Shown: positions 17,590-27,173 of the stretch, in pieces | Position numbering within the stretch: the stretch's first letter is position 1 | Layout of the letters: each line of letters starts with the position of its first letter | Origin: Vibrio neptunius | GTDB lineage: Bacteria > Pseudomonadota > Gammaproteobacteria > Enterobacterales > Vibrionaceae | Direction of reading: 5' to 3' | Length of the DNA: 64,000 nt | Assembly: GCF_000967495.1 (NCBI RefSeq) | Contig: NZ_JXXU01000020.1 | Location: 23,156-87,155, forward strand | Notes under the pieces: model-generated | What the model was told of the DNA's origin: nothing | The model's database searches: none | What the model saw: only the letters and a program-made list of their open reading frames with translations | Program-made: the position numbers and the translations under genes

Positions 17590-18339
17590 TCACAATACCT
17601 TGGCTTCATTCTTAAGCTTGTCGACCAGTTCGCTCACGCTGGAAACCATTTCTCCTGATGAACGCTCAGCAGGTGCAATCACTTCGATAATTTCATGGCT
17701 GTGTTTCAGCTCGATACCCAAATCCGCTACTGGGATAACGTCCAATGGCTTTTTCTTTGCTCTCATGATATTTGGCAGTGAAGCATAACGTGGTTCATTA
17801 AGACGTAAATCGGTACTGATAATCGCAGGCATGGTCATCTTGACCGTTTCCAAACCGCCGTCAACTTCTCGTGTCACACTTACCTGATCACCTTCTACCT
17901 TCACATGCGATGCAAACGTACCTTGTGGTCGTTCCGTCAATGCAGCCAGCATTTGTGCAACCTGATTATTGTCTGTATCGATAGACTGTTTACCAACCAG
18001 AACAATACCTGGTTTTTCTTGTTCCATTAACGATTTGAGCAACTTGGCGACAACCAAAGGCTCAGGTGACACATCCGTTTCAACGTGAATCGCTCTGTCT
18101 GCCCCTAATGCGAGTGCGCCTCTTAAATTTTCCTGACTCGCAGCATCACCAATAGAGGCCACAATCACTTCTTGAGCGACGCCTGCCTCTTTCAAGCGCA
18201 CCGCCTCCTCCACTGCAATTTCACAAAAGGGATTCATCGACATTTTGACATTATTGGTTTCCACACCACTGCCATCACTCTTCACCCTCACCTTCACATA
18301 AGGATCAATCACTCGCTTTATGGCTACTAGTACTTTCAC
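17590..18339 (-). CDS. etfB: Electron transfer flavoprotein, beta subunit
   Basis: The 249-residue beta subunit carries AMP and forms a heterodimer with EtfA. Typical segments are MKVLVAIKRVIDPYVKVRVK, NPFCEIAVEEAVRLKE, LVGKQSIDTDNNQVAQMLAALT and the C-terminal NIMRAKKKPLDV. It starts with GTG at 18339 behind AGGAGGA. The gene is divergent from the ETF-ubiquinone oxidoreductase gene, and a LiuR-like operator lies in the space between them. Confidence 0.95.
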   Translation of the reverse strand: MKVLVAIKRVIDPYVKVRVKSDGSGVETNNVKMSMNPFCEIAVEEAVRLKEAGVAQEVIVASIGDAASQENLRGALALGADRAIHVETDVSPEPLVVAKLLKSLMEQEKPGIVLVGKQSIDTDNNQVAQMLAALTERPQGTFASHVKVEGDQVSVTREVDGGLETVKMTMPAIISTDLRLNEPRYASLPNIMRAKKKPLDVIPVADLGIELKHSHEIIEVIAPAERSSGEMVSSVSELVDKLKNEAKVL

Positions 18340-18491
18340 AGCTCCTCCTTGGTGCTAACAGCATTTTTCACAACGATTACAATTGGATAACTCATCGTCT
18401 TATGTACAGTTCACTCATTTTAATGAGCGGCTTAACATCTCGTTAAACCTGTTTCATGTCGGATTTTTTGCCTATACTCAGCTTAGTAAAG

Positions 18492-18507
18492 TTTACGTTT
18501 ACGTCAA
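18492..18507. promoter_or_regulatory. LiuR-type operator between etfB and ETF-QO genes
   Basis: TTTACGTTTACGTCAA matches the pattern TTnACGTnnACGTnAA. The same pattern occurs twice in front of liuR (28506-28521 and 28535-28550). It lies 50 bases upstream of the ETF-QO start. LiuR of other gammaproteobacteria is known to control ETF genes with the leucine genes. Confidence 0.65.
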
Positions 18508-18556
18508 CTGCACTATAGTTATGTATAAGATTTAATTGGCAAGGTAGGTTTACACC

Positions 18557-20224
18557 ATGGAAAGAGAATGTATGGAGTTTGATGTCGTCGTCGTTGGAGC
18601 GGGCCCTGCGGGGTTATCCACCGCAATCAAACTTGCCCAGCTCAGCAAAATCAAACAATTACCTCTATCAATCTGTGTTGTTGAAAAAGGGGCTGAAGTC
18701 GGTGCACATATACTCTCAGGGGCCGTATTCGAAACGAGAGCACTGGATGAACTTTTCCCAGCTTGGAAATCTCTTGGCGCACCGGTCAACAACCCGGTCA
18801 CTAATGACGAGTTCATATACATGACGACAGCAAGCAATCACATAAAAATGCCTGCATTTACAACGCCCAAACTGATGCACAACAGCTCAGACAATCATGT
18901 CATCAGTCTGTCTAATCTATGCCGTTGGCTCGGACAAAAAGCAGAAGAGCTAGAGATTGAAGTCTATCCTGGCTTTGCGGCAGCGAGCATCAATTATGAC
19001 CAATCTGGAGCTGTGACCGGCGTCAACACATCAGATATGGGGCTGGATAAAGCCGGTGAACAAAAGCCCACCTTCGAGGCAGGCATTGAGCTAAAAGCCA
19101 AATACACCGTCTTTGCTGAGGGCGCACGTGGCCATCTCGGTAAACAATTGATCGACAAATTCAATCTAAATGAAGGTCGCCAGCCACAACACTATGCACT
19201 TGGGTTGAAAGAAATCTGGCAGCTGCCCGAAGACAGCGCAATCCATCAAGCAGGCAGCGTCCTCCACGGCGCCGGCTGGCCGCTAAACGAATCAGATTCT
19301 AGTGGCGGCAGTTTCCTTTACCACCTAGAAAATCATCAAGTTGTCGTCGGGCTGATCATTGATTTGAACTATTCGAACCCTTACCTTAGCCCATTTGATG
19401 AGTTTCAACGTTTTAAGCACCACCCTGCGATTAAACAATATCTCGAAGACGGTGAACGGATTTCCTATGGCGCTAGAGCTATCGCTAAAGGCGGCTTTGA
19501 CTCATTACCTAAACAGCAGTTCCCGGGCGGGCTGTTGATTGGGTGTGACGCAGGCACGCTAAATTCAGGAAAAATTAAAGGCAGTCACACTGCAATGAAA
19601 TCAGGCATGCTTGCCGCAGAAGCCGTGTTCTCAGCCCTTGAGGCAAGTGAGACCCAGCAGGAACCAGATTACCAGAGTCTATTCGAATCATCATGGCTTT
19701 ATGAAGAACTGAAACAAAGCCGCAATTTTGCGTCTTCAATCCATAAATACGGTGCCGTGCTAGGAGGTGCACTCGCAACGTTCGAACAAAATATCTGGCA
19801 ACCTCTGTTTAACAAGGGGGTACCATGGACGATATCAGACCCGAAGGCTGATCATCTTTCAATAAAGGAAATCTCGCAATGCAACGCGATTGATTACCCT
19901 AAACCTGATGGAAAGTTAAGCTTTGATAAACCTTCTTCTGTTTACCTCTCTGGGACACAGCATGAAGAGAACCAGCCTTGTCATCTTATCATTACCAATG
20001 ACAGCATTCCGATTAAGAATCACCTCCCTCTCTATGATGAACCGAGTCAACGTTACTGCCCAGCGGGTGTTTACGAGATTGTGACCCTTGATAATGCACC
20101 CAAGTTGCAGATAAATGCCGCCAATTGTCTCCATTGCAAAACCTGCGATATAAAAGATCCTTCGCAAAATATCACTTGGCTACCTCCAGAAGGTGGTGGC
20201 GGTCCCAATTATCAGAATATGTAA
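18557..20224 (+). CDS. Electron transfer flavoprotein-ubiquinone oxidoreductase
   Basis: This membrane-attached enzyme moves electrons from reduced ETF to ubiquinone (555 residues). The FAD-binding motif VVVGAGPAGLSTAIKLA is near the N terminus, and GAHILSGAVFE is the typical second signature. A GCDAGTLNSGKIKGSHTAMKSG block follows, and the C-terminal 4Fe-4S cluster uses CPAGVYE plus NCLHCKTCDIKDP. The start is ATG 18557 behind AAGGTAGG; ATG 18572 is an alternative. It is expected to work with EtfAB and the acyl-CoA dehydrogenases of the valine and leucine operons, and the LiuR-like site upstream supports coordinated control. Confidence 0.96.
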   Translation: MERECMEFDVVVVGAGPAGLSTAIKLAQLSKIKQLPLSICVVEKGAEVGAHILSGAVFETRALDELFPAWKSLGAPVNNPVTNDEFIYMTTASNHIKMPAFTTPKLMHNSSDNHVISLSNLCRWLGQKAEELEIEVYPGFAAASINYDQSGAVTGVNTSDMGLDKAGEQKPTFEAGIELKAKYTVFAEGARGHLGKQLIDKFNLNEGRQPQHYALGLKEIWQLPEDSAIHQAGSVLHGAGWPLNESDSSGGSFLYHLENHQVVVGLIIDLNYSNPYLSPFDEFQRFKHHPAIKQYLEDGERISYGARAIAKGGFDSLPKQQFPGGLLIGCDAGTLNSGKIKGSHTAMKSGMLAAEAVFSALEASETQQEPDYQSLFESSWLYEELKQSRNFASSIHKYGAVLGGALATFEQNIWQPLFNKGVPWTISDPKADHLSIKEISQCNAIDYPKPDGKLSFDKPSSVYLSGTQHEENQPCHLIITNDSIPIKNHLPLYDEPSQRYCPAGVYEIVTLDNAPKLQINAANCLHCKTCDIKDPSQNITWLPPEGGGGPNYQNM

Positions 20225-20325
20225 CTGGTTATCGACAAAAATTCAGCACTTAGTGAAAGTGATCAAAGTTTGTATTTCTAACGTATATGAGAATATCTCT
20301 CAACTACAAAACGTGAGGAATATGT

Positions 20326-20781
20326 ATGATTAAACGTAGTGTTGGAAGGCTTGCAGTGGTGCTTAGCGCAATCAGTTTCGGAGCTCAGGCTGGGGCAGAA
20401 TGTTCTGTATCTGTTGATGCAAACGATATGATGAAGTTTTCGACGGATAGCATCAGCGTCCCTTCGAGTTGTAAGGAAGTCACTCTGACTTTAAACCATA
20501 CAGGTAAGCTAGCAGCAACTTCTATGGGCCACAACGTTGTTATTGCTGACACAGCCAATGTCCAAGCGGTAGGCACAGAAGGCATGTCTGCAGGCGTAGC
20601 AAACAACTACGTCAAACCGGACGACCCAAGAGTCTACGCGTTCACCAAAATCATAGGTGGTGGTGAAAGTACGTCAGTAACGTTCAGCACAGAAAAGATG
20701 AAGCCAGGGGGTGACTACACTTTCTTCTGTTCTTTCCCCGGACACTGGGCAATCATGAAAGGCAAATTTGAGTTCAAATAA
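20326..20781 (+). CDS. azu: Azurin
   Basis: This is a periplasmic blue copper electron carrier of 151 residues with a signal peptide (cleaved near QAGA-EC). The mature protein has the Cys pair of azurins (ECSV... and SSCKEV). Copper ligands are His in MGHNVV, Cys in FFCSFPGH, the following His of PGHW, and the axial Met of IMKGK. The sequence ends KGKFEFK, like known azurins. It lies about 100 bases after ETF-QO on the same strand, but an FNR-like motif upstream suggests its own promoter. A terminator follows. Confidence 0.95.
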   Translation: MIKRSVGRLAVVLSAISFGAQAGAECSVSVDANDMMKFSTDSISVPSSCKEVTLTLNHTGKLAATSMGHNVVIADTANVQAVGTEGMSAGVANNYVKPDDPRVYAFTKIIGGGESTSVTFSTEKMKPGGDYTFFCSFPGHWAIMKGKFEFK

Positions 20782-20795
20782 CGTATTTCTCTAAC

Positions 20796-20826
20796 AAAAA
20801 GGCACGTGAATCACGTGCCTTTTTTC
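20796..20826 (+). terminator. Terminator of the azurin gene
   Basis: GGCACGTGA pairs with TCACGTGCC around a single base (plus flanking A/T), followed by a T-run. With the A-run on the left side it may also act on the converging SDR transcript. Confidence 0.9.
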
Positions 20827-20843
20827 CGTCTCAAAGCTTAACG

Positions 20844-21602
20844 TTACATAAATATCCCGCCATCGACTTCCAATACACGCGCATTCACGTAGTCATTTTC
20901 AAAGATAAATTTAGCGGTATTGGCAATTTCTTTGGCATCGCCCATGCGGCCTACAGGCACCATTTTTTCTAGCCTCTCACGAGCTTCTCGCTTCATTGCC
21001 CCTGTCATTGAAGTTTCAATCACACCCGGTGCAATAGCGGCTGCTCGAATACCATAACGTGCTAGCTCCTTACCCCAAGTTGCCGCTAGCGTCGCGACTG
21101 CTGCTTTCGATGCCGCATAGTTTGTTTGACCAATGTTTCCCGCACGAGCAACACTAGAAATGTTAATAATGACACCTTTTCGCTTGGTATTGATCATCTG
21201 AACTGCGGCCTCTCGGCCACATAAAAACGTCCCAGTAAGATTGACATCAATCACGGAACTAAATTGCTCCAGCGACATTTTAGTCAGCTCTCCATCTCTG
21301 ACTTTAACTAGTAAACCATCTCGCAGAATACCAGCGTTATTAATGAGTCCATCCAACTGACCAAAATCCGCGACAATGTCACTAAAGACTTGCTCCACTT
21401 CGTGTTCGTCTGTCACATTAGCTTTGTATGTTAATGCTTTGACCCCGAGCATATTGCATTGTTCTTTGGTATCCATCAGGGCTTCTTCGTTAACATCAAG
21501 CAGGGCAAGCTCAGCACCAGCCTGCGCTAATGTAATCGCCATCATCTGACCTAGGCCTTGACCTGCACCTGTAATCGCTATCACGCTCTGTTTTAGATCC
21601 AT
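20844..21602 (-). CDS. Short-chain dehydrogenase/reductase, last gene of the valine-type operon
   Basis: This is an NAD(P)-dependent oxidoreductase of the SDR family (252 residues). The cofactor motif TGAGQGLG is near the N terminus, NNAG follows, and the active site has Ser in NISSVAR and YAASK (YxxxK). A C-terminal [10 protein letters not shown] segment is typical of FabG-like enzymes. The start is ATG 21602 behind GGAG; the in-frame TTG two codons upstream is less likely. Position in the operon suggests oxidation of a 3-hydroxyacyl-CoA, for example 2-methyl-3-hydroxybutyryl-CoA from isoleucine, but this is inferred from context. Confidence 0.88.
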   Translation of the reverse strand: MDLKQSVIAITGAGQGLGQMMAITLAQAGAELALLDVNEEALMDTKEQCNMLGVKALTYKANVTDEHEVEQVFSDIVADFGQLDGLINNAGILRDGLLVKVRDGELTKMSLEQFSSVIDVNLTGTFLCGREAAVQMINTKRKGVIINISSVARAGNIGQTNYAASKAAVATLAATWGKELARYGIRAAAIAPGVIETSMTGAMKREARERLEKMVPVGRMGDAKEIANTAKFIFENDYVNARVLEVDGGIFM

Positions 21603-21614
21603 TTGCAAACTCCG

Positions 21615-22517
21615 TTACTTTTTAGATTGATAAAACTCGAACAAACTTGAAAAGTCTAGCTCTTCATTGCCATTTGCGTTGTGAAAAGCATAAAGATTTC
21701 GTGCTAAAGAGCCCATTGGGACCGAAGATTGACTCTTTGCAGCCGTATCTAAACCAAGCCCGAGATCTTTCAACATCAGTTTACTCATAAACCCTGGCTT
21801 AAATTCGTTGCTAGCCGGTGCGGTTTCCATTACCCCCGGACAAGGATTGTATAGCTCAAGCGCCCAGTTACGGCCAGAACTTTGCAGCATGATGTTGGAA
21901 AGTACTTTAGGATCCAGCCCATTATCTATGCCTAAGTTCAGTGCTTCGCATGTCCCTGACATGAGAATACCGAGCATTAAGTTGTTACATATTTTTCCCA
22001 TCTGACCATCACCCGCTTTACCGGCATGGAAGATGTTTTTACCCATATGTTTAAGTACAGACTCTGCTTTTACGAAAGCGGTATCCGAGCCTCCGACAAT
22101 AAAAGTCAGCGTACCCGCTTGTGCTCCTGCTACACCACCAGAGACAGGGGCGTCAACAAAGTCGAGACCTTTTTCTGCCGCGCACTGGGCAACAATGCGT
22201 GCCGACTCAGGGTCAACCGTCGAAGAATCAATAAGAAAAGTGCCATCTTCAACCATGTTTAACAAGCCAACACCACCGCTATGGTCGCCAAGATAAACCG
22301 CTCGGACATGCTCGCCCGCCGGTAACATGGTTACTACCGTATCTGCGCCTTTCACGGCATCCTCCACGGTGGGCGCAGCAACCGCGCCAGCAGACTCCAA
22401 TTTCCTGACAGCTTGCGGCATCAAATCAAATACCTGTACTTTCAAACCAGCAGCCAGCAAGTTTTCGGCCATTGGGCCGCCCATATTACCTAAACCTATA
22501 AACGCTATGGTACTCAT
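21615..22517 (-). CDS. mmsB: 3-hydroxyisobutyrate dehydrogenase
   Basis: The enzyme oxidises 3-hydroxyisobutyrate to methylmalonate semialdehyde in valine degradation, 300 residues. It has the Rossmann motif GLGNMGGPMAENL at the N terminus, DAPVSGGVAGAQAGTL for substrate binding, and the catalytic Lys in QMGKICNN. The C-terminal helical domain ends with the KDLGLGLDTA region. It lies 12 bases before the SDR gene and 33 after the hydrolase gene. Its substrate is the product of the 3-hydroxyisobutyryl-CoA hydrolase encoded by the preceding gene. Confidence 0.94.
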   Translation of the reverse strand: MSTIAFIGLGNMGGPMAENLLAAGLKVQVFDLMPQAVRKLESAGAVAAPTVEDAVKGADTVVTMLPAGEHVRAVYLGDHSGGVGLLNMVEDGTFLIDSSTVDPESARIVAQCAAEKGLDFVDAPVSGGVAGAQAGTLTFIVGGSDTAFVKAESVLKHMGKNIFHAGKAGDGQMGKICNNLMLGILMSGTCEALNLGIDNGLDPKVLSNIMLQSSGRNWALELYNPCPGVMETAPASNEFKPGFMSKLMLKDLGLGLDTAAKSQSSVPMGSLARNLYAFHNANGNEELDFSSLFEFYQSKK

Positions 22518-22550
22518 TGAATAAATTCCTTCTTTCCCTGCTCTGAGAGC

Positions 22551-23681
22551 TTAGTAATGGCCCAGTTTTGCCAGTGGATGTGATTTTTCATCCCAAAGTG
22601 ATGTGAACAAGGTATCAATAACCGCTTCATCAACATTGTCGACACGACTGAACTGCCATTTAGGTTCGCCGTCCTTATCAATCAGCCTAGCCCTGACGCC
22701 CTCGCGAAATTCTCCTAGCAGCCCCGAACGTACCGAGAGATTCAATTCAAGACGAAAACAATCCGCCAATGACAGATCTTTGTATTGATTGAGTTGCCTG
22801 AAGCAAATATGGGATGTGATCGGGCTACCGGAAGCATGATTGCTTTTCGCAATATCGAGCCACTTACTTTGCCCTTTCAGCGCCAGAATGTTGTTACTTA
22901 CCTCGACAACAGTACTTGCGCTGCATGCACGTTGGATATCTTGCATGAAAGGCAACATTTGTGGGTCTGGCCTATGACCATTAACGTTATCACCAAATTC
23001 AATCAGCAAGTCTGTCACAGCGTCATAAGCATCCTCTTTGTCGTGCCAGTGTAGAGATAACAAGCGCTCAATCAGCGACTCCTTCTCTTTTGAGAGCACC
23101 ATATGGTCAGCTAAGTTGACATCAAGCGCATCACTACCGTTAATCATCACTCCCGTTAAACCTAGGAATAACCCCACACCAGGTTCAAGCCGGTTAAGAA
23201 ACCAAGTGGCGCCGACATCCGGATAAAGGCCAATACTCACTTCGGGCATGGCCAAACGCGTAGTTGGCGTCACCACCTTGTGACTACAGCCCATATACAA
23301 GCCCATTCCTCCACCCATGATGATACCTTCACCCCAAGCAATAATTGGTTTAGTGAAGGTGTGGATCAGATAGTCACATTGGTACTCAAGTTTGAAAAAA
23401 GTCGTACAGAACGCTTCGATGTCTTGACTGGATTTATCTCGCATTACGTCGTGCATGGTGCGTACATCACCACCAGCACAAAACGCTTTCTCACCTTGCC
23501 CTTCCAGCAAAACGCAGACAACACTGTCGTCTGCTTGCCAGCTTTCCAGTTTCTGTTTGAGCAAGGCTAACATGTCATAAGTCAAGGCATTGAGTGAAGG
23601 CGCATTGTCAAGCGTTGCTACACCTATCTTGGTACTCCCATCTTGGCAAAGTTGCTCCTTGAAATAAACGGTTGCTGTCAT
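22551..23681 (-). CDS. 3-hydroxyisobutyryl-CoA hydrolase
   Basis: This 376-residue member of the crotonase family hydrolyses 3-hydroxyisobutyryl-CoA, the step special to valine degradation. The oxyanion-hole region GEKAFCAGGDVRTMH and the block GGGMGLYMGCSHKVV are present. The block MPEVSIGLYPDVGATWFLNRL separates the hydrolases from ordinary hydratases. The C-terminal extension is also typical of hydrolases. The start has GGAGG nearby. It is 8 bases downstream of the enoyl-CoA hydratase gene. Confidence 0.9.
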   Translation of the reverse strand: MTATVYFKEQLCQDGSTKIGVATLDNAPSLNALTYDMLALLKQKLESWQADDSVVCVLLEGQGEKAFCAGGDVRTMHDVMRDKSSQDIEAFCTTFFKLEYQCDYLIHTFTKPIIAWGEGIIMGGGMGLYMGCSHKVVTPTTRLAMPEVSIGLYPDVGATWFLNRLEPGVGLFLGLTGVMINGSDALDVNLADHMVLSKEKESLIERLLSLHWHDKEDAYDAVTDLLIEFGDNVNGHRPDPQMLPFMQDIQRACSASTVVEVSNNILALKGQSKWLDIAKSNHASGSPITSHICFRQLNQYKDLSLADCFRLELNLSVRSGLLGEFREGVRARLIDKDGEPKWQFSRVDNVDEAVIDTLFTSLWDEKSHPLAKLGHY

Positions 23682-23689
23682 ATTGCCTC

Positions 23690-24478
23690 CTAGCTATTTT
23701 TCCATTGAGGTTGACGTTTTTCTAGGAACGCATTGACACCTTCGGTTTGATCTTGGGTATCGAACAACTGAGTAAACAGCTCACGTTCCTTCATCAAACC
23801 GTGAGCTAGTGGACTCGTTCTCGTATTTTGTATCAATGACTTACAAGCCGTGACCGAAGATGGCGATTGATTTGCTACCATTTCTGCAAGGCTAATGGCT
23901 GCATCAAGAGCGTTCCCTTTGCTTACCACTTCTTCCACCAGCTTTATGTTGAGTGCTTTCGCCGCATCAAGCTGTTCACCGCATAGTATGACGCGTTTCG
24001 CCCACCCTTCTCCGACTAACGCCGTCAAGTTTTGGGTTCCACCCGCACATGGCAATAGGCCGACTTTAGCTTCCGGCAGCGCCATCACCGCCTGCTCTTC
24101 CGCAATTCGAATGTCGCAAGCTAATGCCACTTCAAGACCGCCCCCCATCGCGTAGCCGTTAATAGCAGCAATAGAAACACCTCGGAATGCAGATAAGGTT
24201 TCAAATGCCTCACCAAACAAGCGGGACATATCCACCGCGACGGATTTGTCGCCATCAGCAAACACTTTAAGGTCAGCGCCGGCGGAGAAGAACTTCTCAC
24301 CCTGTCCAGTAATGACTAGGGCGTAAACGTCTTTATCGTCGTTAAGGTCTAGGACAAGTTGTTTCAATTGCGCCAAACTTTGTGCTGTCCATGTATTCGC
24401 CGGAGGGTTGTTCATGGTCACGATAGCTACATGGTTGCGAATCGTATGTTGAATAGTACTTCCTTCTGAATGATTCAT
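23690..24478 (-). CDS. Enoyl-CoA hydratase
   Basis: This is a crotonase-family hydratase of 262 residues. It has the oxyanion-hole motifs (KFFSAGADLKVFADG and INGYAMGGGLEVALACD) and the catalytic Glu region LPEAKVGLLPCAGGTQ. In this operon it would hydrate methacrylyl-CoA (valine) or tiglyl-CoA (isoleucine). Specificity is assigned from gene order only. It is tightly packed between the acyl-CoA dehydrogenase and the hydrolase genes. Confidence 0.9.
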   Translation of the reverse strand: MNHSEGSTIQHTIRNHVAIVTMNNPPANTWTAQSLAQLKQLVLDLNDDKDVYALVITGQGEKFFSAGADLKVFADGDKSVAVDMSRLFGEAFETLSAFRGVSIAAINGYAMGGGLEVALACDIRIAEEQAVMALPEAKVGLLPCAGGTQNLTALVGEGWAKRVILCGEQLDAAKALNIKLVEEVVSKGNALDAAISLAEMVANQSPSSVTACKSLIQNTRTSPLAHGLMKERELFTQLFDTQDQTEGVNAFLEKRQPQWKNS

Positions 24479-24496
24479 TGTTGAGCATCCTTTCGA

Positions 24497-25651
24497 TTAG
24501 AGTATTTGAGCGCCTTCAGCTAGCATGCGACGTGCGATGATCAATCGCATGATTTCATTGGTACCTTCCAGAATTTGGTGAACACGCACATCACGGAAAT
24601 GACGCTCCATCGGATACTCTTTGATATAGCCGTAGCCACCGTATAACTGCAGTGCCTGATCACAAATCTTAAAACCGACATCGGTCGCAAATCGTTTCGC
24701 CATCGCACAATATGCCGTGGCTTCTGGGTCCTGATTGTCCAATTTGCTCGCGGCGAGGCGCACCATTTGTCTGGCCGCAACGAGCTCAGTGACCATATCG
24801 GCTAACCGAAACTGTAGCCCCTGAAACTGAGCCAGTTCTTTACCAAACTGTTTGCGCTCTTTGACGTATTGCATCGCCTCATTAAGCGCCTGCTGCGCAG
24901 TACCGATGGAGCAGGTCGCGATATTGATACGTCCTCCATCCAGCCCTTTCATGGCGAAAGTAAAGCCTTCCCCTTCTTTCCCTAACAAGTACTTTTCAGG
25001 AACCACAACGTTATCAAAAGTAATGGCGCGTGTTGGCTGACTGTTCCACCCCATTTTGGGCTCTTTTCGCCCATAACTGATGCCGTCTGCATCTGCAGGA
25101 ACGACAAAAGCTGAAATACCTTTTGCTGAGCGGTCACCTGTGCGTGCCATTACCACGAGTACTTCTGTATCACCTGCACCAGAGATAAAGGTTTTGCCAC
25201 CATTGATAACGTACTGATCGCCCTGCTTTTTCGCTGAGGTTGTCAATGAAGCGGCGTCGGAGCCTGCGTTCGGCTCGGTCAAACAATATGAACCAAGCCA
25301 ATCACCCGTGATTAGCTTTGGGCAAAACTCTTGTTTCGCTTCTTCAGTGGCAAAACTGGCAATCATCCAAGTTACCATATTGTGAATGGTCATGAATGCC
25401 GTGGTAGACGTACAACCCATTGCCAGTTGCTCGAAGATGATTGAGGAATCAAGGCGGCTCAGTTGCAAGCCCCCCTGTTCTTCTGGTGTATACAAGCTGA
25501 GGAAACCCAATTCACCCGCTGCTTTAAGTACGTCTTTTGGGAATAGCTGTTTTTCATCCCATTCGGCAGCCATCGGCGCTAACTCATCCATGGCAAACTG
25601 TTGAGCAGTTTCTGCAAACGCACGTTGGTCTTCATTCAGTTCAAAATCCAT
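24497..25651 (-). CDS. Acyl-CoA dehydrogenase, probably isobutyryl-CoA or 2-methyl branched chain
   Basis: This FAD enzyme (384 residues) introduces the 2,3 double bond and gives electrons to ETF. The FAD/acyl-CoA motif CLTEPNAGSDAASL is clear. The C-terminal LYGGYGYIKEYPMERHFRD and QILEGTNEIMR segments are also present. The Glu of LEGT is the usual catalytic base, unlike the liuA product in this window, which has Ala there. Neighbouring mmsA, mmsB and hydrolase genes point to isobutyryl-CoA. Start and spacing are normal for the operon. Confidence 0.92.
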   Translation of the reverse strand: MDFELNEDQRAFAETAQQFAMDELAPMAAEWDEKQLFPKDVLKAAGELGFLSLYTPEEQGGLQLSRLDSSIIFEQLAMGCTSTTAFMTIHNMVTWMIASFATEEAKQEFCPKLITGDWLGSYCLTEPNAGSDAASLTTSAKKQGDQYVINGGKTFISGAGDTEVLVVMARTGDRSAKGISAFVVPADADGISYGRKEPKMGWNSQPTRAITFDNVVVPEKYLLGKEGEGFTFAMKGLDGGRINIATCSIGTAQQALNEAMQYVKERKQFGKELAQFQGLQFRLADMVTELVAARQMVRLAASKLDNQDPEATAYCAMAKRFATDVGFKICDQALQLYGGYGYIKEYPMERHFRDVRVHQILEGTNEIMRLIIARRMLAEGAQIL

Positions 25652-25662
25652 TTGTCCTCCCG

Positions 25663-27156
25663 TTATCGCAGTTGAATGGTTAGGTTTGGCCCTGTTGGGA
25701 TATCATCATCAAACCAGCGTGACGTAATCGTTTTAGTTTCGGTATAGAAACGCACCGCTTGTTTACCATAGGCATGTAAATCGCCATAGAAACTGCCACG
25801 CCAACCTGTAAATGAAAAGAATGGCAATGGCACAGGAATCGGCACATTGATCCCCACCTGACCGACCTGAATTTCATGTTGATATTTACGTGCTGCTGCA
25901 CCATTTGCGGTGAAAATCGACGTTCCGTTGCCATAGGGGTTGTTGTTAATCAGTTCAATCGCCTCTTCCAACGTATCGACTTGTAAGCAAACTAATACAG
26001 GGCCGAAGATTTCCTGCTCATAGATTGACATATCAGTAGTGACACCGGTAAACAAGGTTGGGCCAAGCCAGTTACCCTCTGGCATTCCAGCAACATGACA
26101 CTGAGTTCCGTCTAACTCACACACTGCGCCTTGCGCCTTGCCTTCTTCAATCAGGCTCACAACACGATGCTTAGCTTCTTTACTGATCAATGGCCCATAC
26201 GCTGCATTGCCATCATCCCATGCGCCCGGAGTCATCTTCGCCATTTCTGTCTTGAGATCGTCGACCCAATGTTTCGACTCACCAACAAATACAGCGACAG
26301 AGATTGCCATACAACGTTGACCTGCTGCGCCAACAGAGCTGCCGACCAAGTTGTTGATCACCTGTGCTTTATTGGCGTCTGGCATCACAACCATATGGTT
26401 TTTTGCACCAGCGAATGCCTGCACACGTTTGTTGAAGTTAGTACCCGTCTGATAAATGTACTGAGCAACCGGCACAGAACCGACGAATGACACGGCACGA
26501 ATCAAAGGGTGAACCAGTAGTTTGTCGACCTGATTCTTGCGACCATGAACAACCTGAAGAACACCCTTTGGTGCGCCAGCCTGTTCAAACAACTCCGCCA
26601 AACGCATCGCTGTTAAAGGGACCTGCTCTGAAGGTTTGAGCACGAAGGTGTTACCTGCGGCAATCGCTAGTGGGAACATCCACAGTGGAATCATCGCAGG
26701 GAAGTTAAATGGCGTAATACCACAGCACACCCCTAACGGCTGAATCATAGAGTAAGTGTCGATTTCTGTTGCCACATTTTCTACCGTTTCACCCATCATA
26801 TTGCTGGCGATATTCGCGGCTTGCTCTACGACCTCAATGCCGCGCCACACATCCCCTTTTGCATCGATGGTAATTTTGCCGGTCTCTTTCGAAATCAATT
26901 CGGCTAGCTCATCGTGGTGCTCTTTAAGTAAGTGCTGATAACGTAGCATCACACGAGCTCGCTCAGACACTGACACTTCCTTCCAAGACTTAAACACTTC
27001 AGCGGCGTTCTGCACCGCTTGTTCCATTTCCTGCTCGGTCGCACAAGGAAGCTTGGCAATCACTTCACTGGTTGCCGGGTTGGTCACCTCAACCCATTCA
27101 TTGGTCTGTGACTGGCAGAACTCACCGCCAATAAATAAGGGAACTGACTGAATCAT
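25663..27156 (-). CDS. mmsA: Methylmalonate-semialdehyde dehydrogenase (CoA-acylating)
   Basis: This member of the aldehyde dehydrogenase superfamily (497 residues) converts methylmalonate semialdehyde to propionyl-CoA with NAD and CoA. The CoA-acylating subgroup is recognised by [33 protein letters not shown] and the catalytic Cys in [12 protein letters not shown]. The C-terminal [16 protein letters not shown] block is also diagnostic. It is the second gene of the minus-strand operon, 17 bases after the thiolase gene. Strong family match. Confidence 0.95.
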   Translation of the reverse strand: MIQSVPLFIGGEFCQSQTNEWVEVTNPATSEVIAKLPCATEQEMEQAVQNAAEVFKSWKEVSVSERARVMLRYQHLLKEHHDELAELISKETGKITIDAKGDVWRGIEVVEQAANIASNMMGETVENVATEIDTYSMIQPLGVCCGITPFNFPAMIPLWMFPLAIAAGNTFVLKPSEQVPLTAMRLAELFEQAGAPKGVLQVVHGRKNQVDKLLVHPLIRAVSFVGSVPVAQYIYQTGTNFNKRVQAFAGAKNHMVVMPDANKAQVINNLVGSSVGAAGQRCMAISVAVFVGESKHWVDDLKTEMAKMTPGAWDDGNAAYGPLISKEAKHRVVSLIEEGKAQGAVCELDGTQCHVAGMPEGNWLGPTLFTGVTTDMSIYEQEIFGPVLVCLQVDTLEEAIELINNNPYGNGTSIFTANGAAARKYQHEIQVGQVGINVPIPVPLPFFSFTGWRGSFYGDLHAYGKQAVRFYTETKTITSRWFDDDIPTGPNLTIQLR

Positions 27157-27173
27157 AATGATGTCCTTTTCTT

